DNA of 8,911 nucleotides, taken from NCBI GenBank assembly GCA_900765235.1, contig CAAFRK010000303.1, forward strand, positions 1 through 8,911, read 5' to 3'. Every line of letters starts with the position of its first letter. The first letter of the stretch is position 1. The notes beneath the pieces are model-generated. The model did not search any database. It was not told the DNA's origin and saw nothing but the letters and a program-made list of their open reading frames with translations. Shown piece by piece: positions 6,387-8,911 of this stretch. This stretch comes from an uncultured Veillonella sp. Lineage in GTDB: Bacteria > Bacillota_C > Negativicutes > Veillonellales > Veillonellaceae. The position numbers were made by a program, and so were the translations under genes.

Positions 6387-7999
6387 ACGTAACAATTGTG
6401 GGCGGTGGCTTAACAGGGCTAACAGCGGCTTATTATTTAGGTCATGCAAAGCCAGAATGGACCATTACTCTTTACGAACAAGCACCACGATTTGGTGGGA
6501 AAATACAAACGCAATGTGTGGATGACTTCGTAGTGGAACTCGGTCCTGACTCCTATTTGGGTCGTAAAACAGAAATGACAGATCTCGTGCATGATCTTGG
6601 GCTAGGGGATACCCTTGTGTCTAATGAAACAGGTCAAGCCTTTGTGTATGATAAGGGCTCTATCCACCCAATTCCGGGCGGCTCCATCATGGGCATTCCT
6701 ACGGAAATGATGCCCTTTGTGAAAGCAACGCTCATTTCCTGGCCTGGTAAATTGCGTGCAGGCTTAGATTATTTTAAGAAACCATACCAACTCGATGAAA
6801 ATGGGGATGTATCCATTGGTCATTTCTTCAAATACCACTTAGGACAAGAAATGATGGATAAACTCATCGAGCCCCTATTAGCTGGCATCTATGGTGGCGA
6901 TATTTATAAAATTAGCCTATTGTCGACATTCCCTCATTTTATTCAAGTAGAACAAAAATATGGGAACATGGTGAAAGGTATGATGGCTGCTAAGATGAGT
7001 CACTCCAAAGCCGGTGTCTCTAAGGCCACCAAAGGGGCTATTACTGAAGGGGATGTTCCTCGAGCTGGTAAAGGCACTATGACGGACCGTCAATTTGAAA
7101 GTCACGAAGCTAAGACTAGTCAAGATACTTCTGCTGGTAATAGTGTAAGCGGTTCTAGCCATGTGACAAAGACTAGTTCTAATCATCAGTCTGCTAAGGC
7201 GCAAGCGGATATGGAAAATCGAAAGGGTACTGCTGCTCAATCCGGCATGTTCCGTCAATTGACAGGCGGCCTTGAAAGCGTGATTACCGCTATCGTCAAG
7301 GCCATGCCTAGTAATGTACACTTGCATACAGGTGCACTAGTTTCTGATATTCGGTATGTTGATGGTGTATATGCAATCGATGTAGTGAAGTCGTGTAACG
7401 ATTCTTGTGGCTGTCAATCTACGGCAGACCATGTGATTATCACTACACCGCCGGCAACATATACTCAATGGTTCAAGGATGATGCGGGTTTTGATTTCTT
7501 GCGATCCATGGAGCAATCTAGTTGCGCCATTGCTATCATGTCTTTTGATAAAAGCAACTTTGATGGTGATTTAAAGGGATCAGGTCTTCTCATTACTCGT
7601 AACACGAATACACCTCTCACAGCGTGTACCATTCTTAATCAAAAATGGCCACAAACTACGCCTGATGATAAGGTAGTGTTGCGCGTCTTCATCGGTAAGC
7701 CTGGTAATGATGTGGTAGAACGACTCAGCGAAGAGGAACTTTCAGAATTGGCAGTCAAAGAAATTCAACATATCATGGGTTTTTCTGTCAAACCTGAATG
7801 GGTACGTATCAATCGTCTCATTCACTGCATGCCGCAATATAATGTAGGCCATCGTGCAGGGATTAAAGCAGTCCGTGAACATGTGGCGGAACATTATCCA
7901 AATTTACACCTCATCGGTACGCCATTTGATGGCATTGGTATTCCTGATGGTGTAAAACAAGCAAAAGAACTCGTAGAAAAACTTGTGAATGACAAGTAA
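6383..7999 (+). CDS. hemG: FAD-dependent porphyrinogen oxidase (HemG/HemY, probable coproporphyrinogen III oxidase CgoX)
   Basis: FAD flavoprotein that oxidises a porphyrinogen by six electrons. In the coproporphyrin route it converts coproporphyrinogen III to coproporphyrin III, feeding the ferrochelatase encoded just upstream. The GTG start (6383) overlaps the hemH stop as GTGA and has AGAAAGGA at 6368-6375. The N-terminal dinucleotide-binding fold is clear: GGGLTG (7-12), Glu32 ending the second strand, then APRFGGKIQT and the ELGPDSYLGRK segment. The C-terminal FAD region contains IGTPFDGIGIPDGVKQA. The length of 538 is some 70 residues above Bacillus HemY. The excess is a Ser/Thr/Lys/Gly-rich stretch (about 206-287) before the conserved GMFRQLTGGLESV. 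Cys338, Cys342 and Cys344 form a CxxxCxC cluster. No membrane helix or signal peptide is evident. The CgoX rather than PPOX assignment rests on the nearby hemQ. Confidence 0.92.
   Translation: MNVTIVGGGLTGLTAAYYLGHAKPEWTITLYEQAPRFGGKIQTQCVDDFVVELGPDSYLGRKTEMTDLVHDLGLGDTLVSNETGQAFVYDKGSIHPIPGGSIMGIPTEMMPFVKATLISWPGKLRAGLDYFKKPYQLDENGDVSIGHFFKYHLGQEMMDKLIEPLLAGIYGGDIYKISLLSTFPHFIQVEQKYGNMVKGMMAAKMSHSKAGVSKATKGAITEGDVPRAGKGTMTDRQFESHEAKTSQDTSAGNSVSGSSHVTKTSSNHQSAKAQADMENRKGTAAQSGMFRQLTGGLESVITAIVKAMPSNVHLHTGALVSDIRYVDGVYAIDVVKSCNDSCGCQSTADHVIITTPPATYTQWFKDDAGFDFLRSMEQSSCAIAIMSFDKSNFDGDLKGSGLLITRNTNTPLTACTILNQKWPQTTPDDKVVLRVFIGKPGNDVVERLSEEELSELAVKEIQHIMGFSVKPEWVRINRLIHCMPQYNVGHRAGIKAVREHVAEHYPNLHLIGTPFDGIGIPDGVKQAKELVEKLVNDK
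6998..7243 (+). other. Low-complexity insert region within hemG
   Basis: Codes for about 82 residues (206-287) dominated by Ser, Thr, Lys, Ala and Gly, with almost no bulky hydrophobics. It lies between the conserved VEQKYGNMVKG segment and GMFRQLTGGLESV. The family has a short variable loop here; this copy is much longer. It is probably disordered. Short motifs recur (for example KTS twice) but there is no regular period. Confidence 0.75.
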
Positions 8000-8070
8000 G
8001 ATAGTGACTTGCTTAAAAGAGTTAGTATAGTATTAAGAGGCATAGGATTATCTTAGCCTAAAAGCAGTAG

Positions 8071-8086
8071 TTTAGTCTTAACTAAA
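8071..8086. promoter_or_regulatory. Small dyad upstream of hemQ
   Basis: TTTAGT (8071-8076) and ACTAAA (8081-8086) are perfect 6-bp inverted arms around CTTA. It could be an operator or a minor hairpin; it has no T tract. A second imperfect dyad, AGGC (8038-8041) with GCCT (8056-8059), precedes it. Confidence 0.25.
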
Positions 8087-8124
8087 GAATATACTAATAA
8101 AAAATCTCAATAGAAACTAAATTG

Positions 8125-8163
8125 AAAAGACTCTATATGCTATAATAGTAAGTGGAGTCTTTT
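8125..8163 (+). terminator. Candidate terminator of the hemE-hemH-hemG operon
   Basis: AAAAGACTC (8125-8133) pairs perfectly with GAGTCTTTT (8155-8163), a 9-bp stem around a 21-nt loop. The 3' arm ends in TTTT and is followed by GATTT, giving a modest T-rich tail. The long loop makes it weaker than a classical terminator, and the loop also contains a promoter-like element. Its position, after hemG and before hemQ, fits an end to the operon. Confidence 0.5.
8138..8146 (+). promoter_or_regulatory. Extended -10 element TGC-TATAAT (upstream hemQ promoter candidate)
   Basis: A perfect TATAAT at 8141-8146 is preceded by TG and one base. A good -35-like TTGAAA (8122-8127) exists, but only 13 nt away, which is too close; the extended -10 may suffice. 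The element lies in the loop of the candidate terminator hairpin, and its transcript would start near 8153 with a leader of about 75 nt. Confidence 0.45.
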
Positions 8164-8196
8164 GATTTCCGTAATTATAGATATACATTATTATTT

Positions 8197-8205
8197 TGAT
8201 ATAAT
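8197..8205 (+). promoter_or_regulatory. Extended -10 element TGA-TATAAT (proximal hemQ promoter candidate)
   Basis: A perfect TATAAT (8200-8205) has an upstream TG at 8197-8198. No clear -35 is seen at 16-18 nt. Transcription would begin near 8212, just ahead of the AGGAG ribosome site at 8216-8220, giving a very short leader. This supports separate transcription of hemQ. Confidence 0.5.
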
Positions 8206-8228
8206 CACCATAGATAGGAGTGATCATA

Positions 8229-8911
8229 ATGGGAAAAGCAATCCCTACAGTAGAAGGTTGGCATAGCCAACACATGGTATTCGCCATGGATTTCAGCGCA
8301 TGGAACTGCTTCACAGAGGATGAAAAAGCAGCAGCGCGCAATGAATTAAAAGCATTCTTAGTCGACCTTGAAGCTAAACATCAAGCTAAAGAAGGTAGCT
8401 ATGCATTCTATGATTGTAATGGAGCAAAAGGGGATTTAATCCTATGGATTCTTGGTCCATCCCTTGAATACTTGGCTCAAGTAGAACGTAAATTCCGCCG
8501 TCTTGCCATTGCAAGCGTATTAGTACAAACATACTCTTATACATCTGTAACAGAAGTAAGCACCTATGTTAAGGCTAAACTCGATACAGAGGAAGTTAAC
8601 CAAAAACTATATCCTCATGTACCTCGCGATAAATATATCTGTTTCTATAATATGTCTAAAAAACGCGAAGGTGATGACAATTGGTTCATGTTACCACCGC
8701 AAGAGCGCGGTGCTTTGATGAAAGCTCACGGTGAACTTGGTAAAACATATTTAGACGTTTTATCTGAATTCACTACAGGTGGCTGTGGCCTAGACGACTG
8801 GGAATGGGGCATTACCATCTTTAGTAATGACGACATCCAATTCAAAAAAATCGTATACGATATGCGCTTCGAAGTAGCCAGTGCAAAATACGGCATCTTC
8901 AGCGACTTCTA
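8229..8911 (+). CDS. hemQ: Coproheme decarboxylase (HemQ/ChdC), 3' end cut by the window
   Basis: Chlorite-dismutase-family heme protein that turns coproheme into heme b by two peroxide-dependent oxidative decarboxylations, the last step of the coproporphyrin route. The start is ATG 8229 with AGGAG (8216-8220) 8 nt upstream. The 227 codons seen cover nearly the whole family length; the final visible SAKYGIFSDF matches the usual C-terminal SARYxxFxxF, so only a few residues are missing. Landmarks are the catalytic-type Tyr140 in FYNMSKKR, Met142 and Lys144, the probable proximal heme ligand His167 in MKAHGELGK, DDWEWGITIFS, and Arg213 in the DMRF segment. The family usually has YPMSK; here Pro is Asn141. 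Glu180 stands where I recall Gln187 in Listeria HemQ. The gene lies 229 nt after hemG with its own promoter candidates. Confidence 0.93.
   Translation, partial: MGKAIPTVEGWHSQHMVFAMDFSAWNCFTEDEKAAARNELKAFLVDLEAKHQAKEGSYAFYDCNGAKGDLILWILGPSLEYLAQVERKFRRLAIASVLVQTYSYTSVTEVSTYVKAKLDTEEVNQKLYPHVPRDKYICFYNMSKKREGDDNWFMLPPQERGALMKAHGELGKTYLDVLSEFTTGGCGLDDWEWGITIFSNDDIQFKKIVYDMRFEVASAKYGIFSDF

Noticed and set aside
6917..7327. 136-codon open frame on the minus strand
   Set aside because: It is opposite the hemG low-complexity insert, has no ribosome site and encodes nothing recognisable; an antisense shadow.
8079..8087. TAACTAAAG shared between the hemE upstream region (4266-4274) and the hemQ upstream region
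   Set aside because: A 9-mer match between two AT-rich spacers of about 200 nt is expected fairly often by chance; the surrounding bases do not agree.
8117..8341. 74-codon minus-strand frame covering the hemQ start
   Set aside because: It overlaps the promoter region and start of hemQ in antisense, without a ribosome site or recognisable product.

Overview
The window looks like chromosomal DNA of a low-to-mid GC member of the Firmicutes. Gene content, codon style and protein resemblance suggest a Negativicute of the Veillonella type. That assignment is inference from memory of such genomes, not a database result. All genes are on the + strand, packed tightly, with no sign of phage, insertion sequence, tRNA, rRNA or CRISPR.

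Region 1 (1-4137) is a two-gene DNA-repair module. The first gene is a metallophosphoesterase of the SbcD/Mre11/YhaO type whose start lies before the window. It overlaps by 14 nt a 965-residue SMC/Rad50-like ATPase of the YhaN type, which carries a two-helix membrane hairpin in the middle of its coiled coil. Together they probably form a nuclease-ATPase complex, here tethered to the membrane.

Region 2 (4138-4333) is a 196-nt intergenic stretch. It has a strong 19-bp hairpin whose 3' arm is partly duplicated in tandem, a small repeat/palindrome cluster, and a possible promoter/operator for the heme genes.

Region 3 (4334-7999) is a heme operon: hemE (uroporphyrinogen decarboxylase), hemH/cpfC (ferrochelatase) and hemG/hemY/cgoX (porphyrinogen oxidase). 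The genes are 4 nt apart or overlap by 4 nt, and all three appear to use non-ATG starts (TTG, GTG, GTG).

Region 4 (8000-8228) holds a candidate terminator hairpin and two good extended -10 promoter elements. They lead into hemQ/chdC (coproheme decarboxylase), which reaches the window edge with only its last few codons missing. HemE, CgoX, CpfC and ChdC together make the coproporphyrin-dependent route: uroporphyrinogen III to coproporphyrinogen III, coproporphyrin III, coproheme and heme b.

The most unusual signals are expansions inside two consecutive heme enzymes. The ferrochelatase carries five in-frame 24-nt (8-residue) repeats, four of them with a cysteine at the same position, just before its catalytic histidine. 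The oxidase carries an approximately 80-residue Ser/Thr/Lys-rich insert in an internal loop, plus a separate small Cys cluster. I found no wholly unknown multi-gene system; the novelty is in these insertions and in the intergenic structures.
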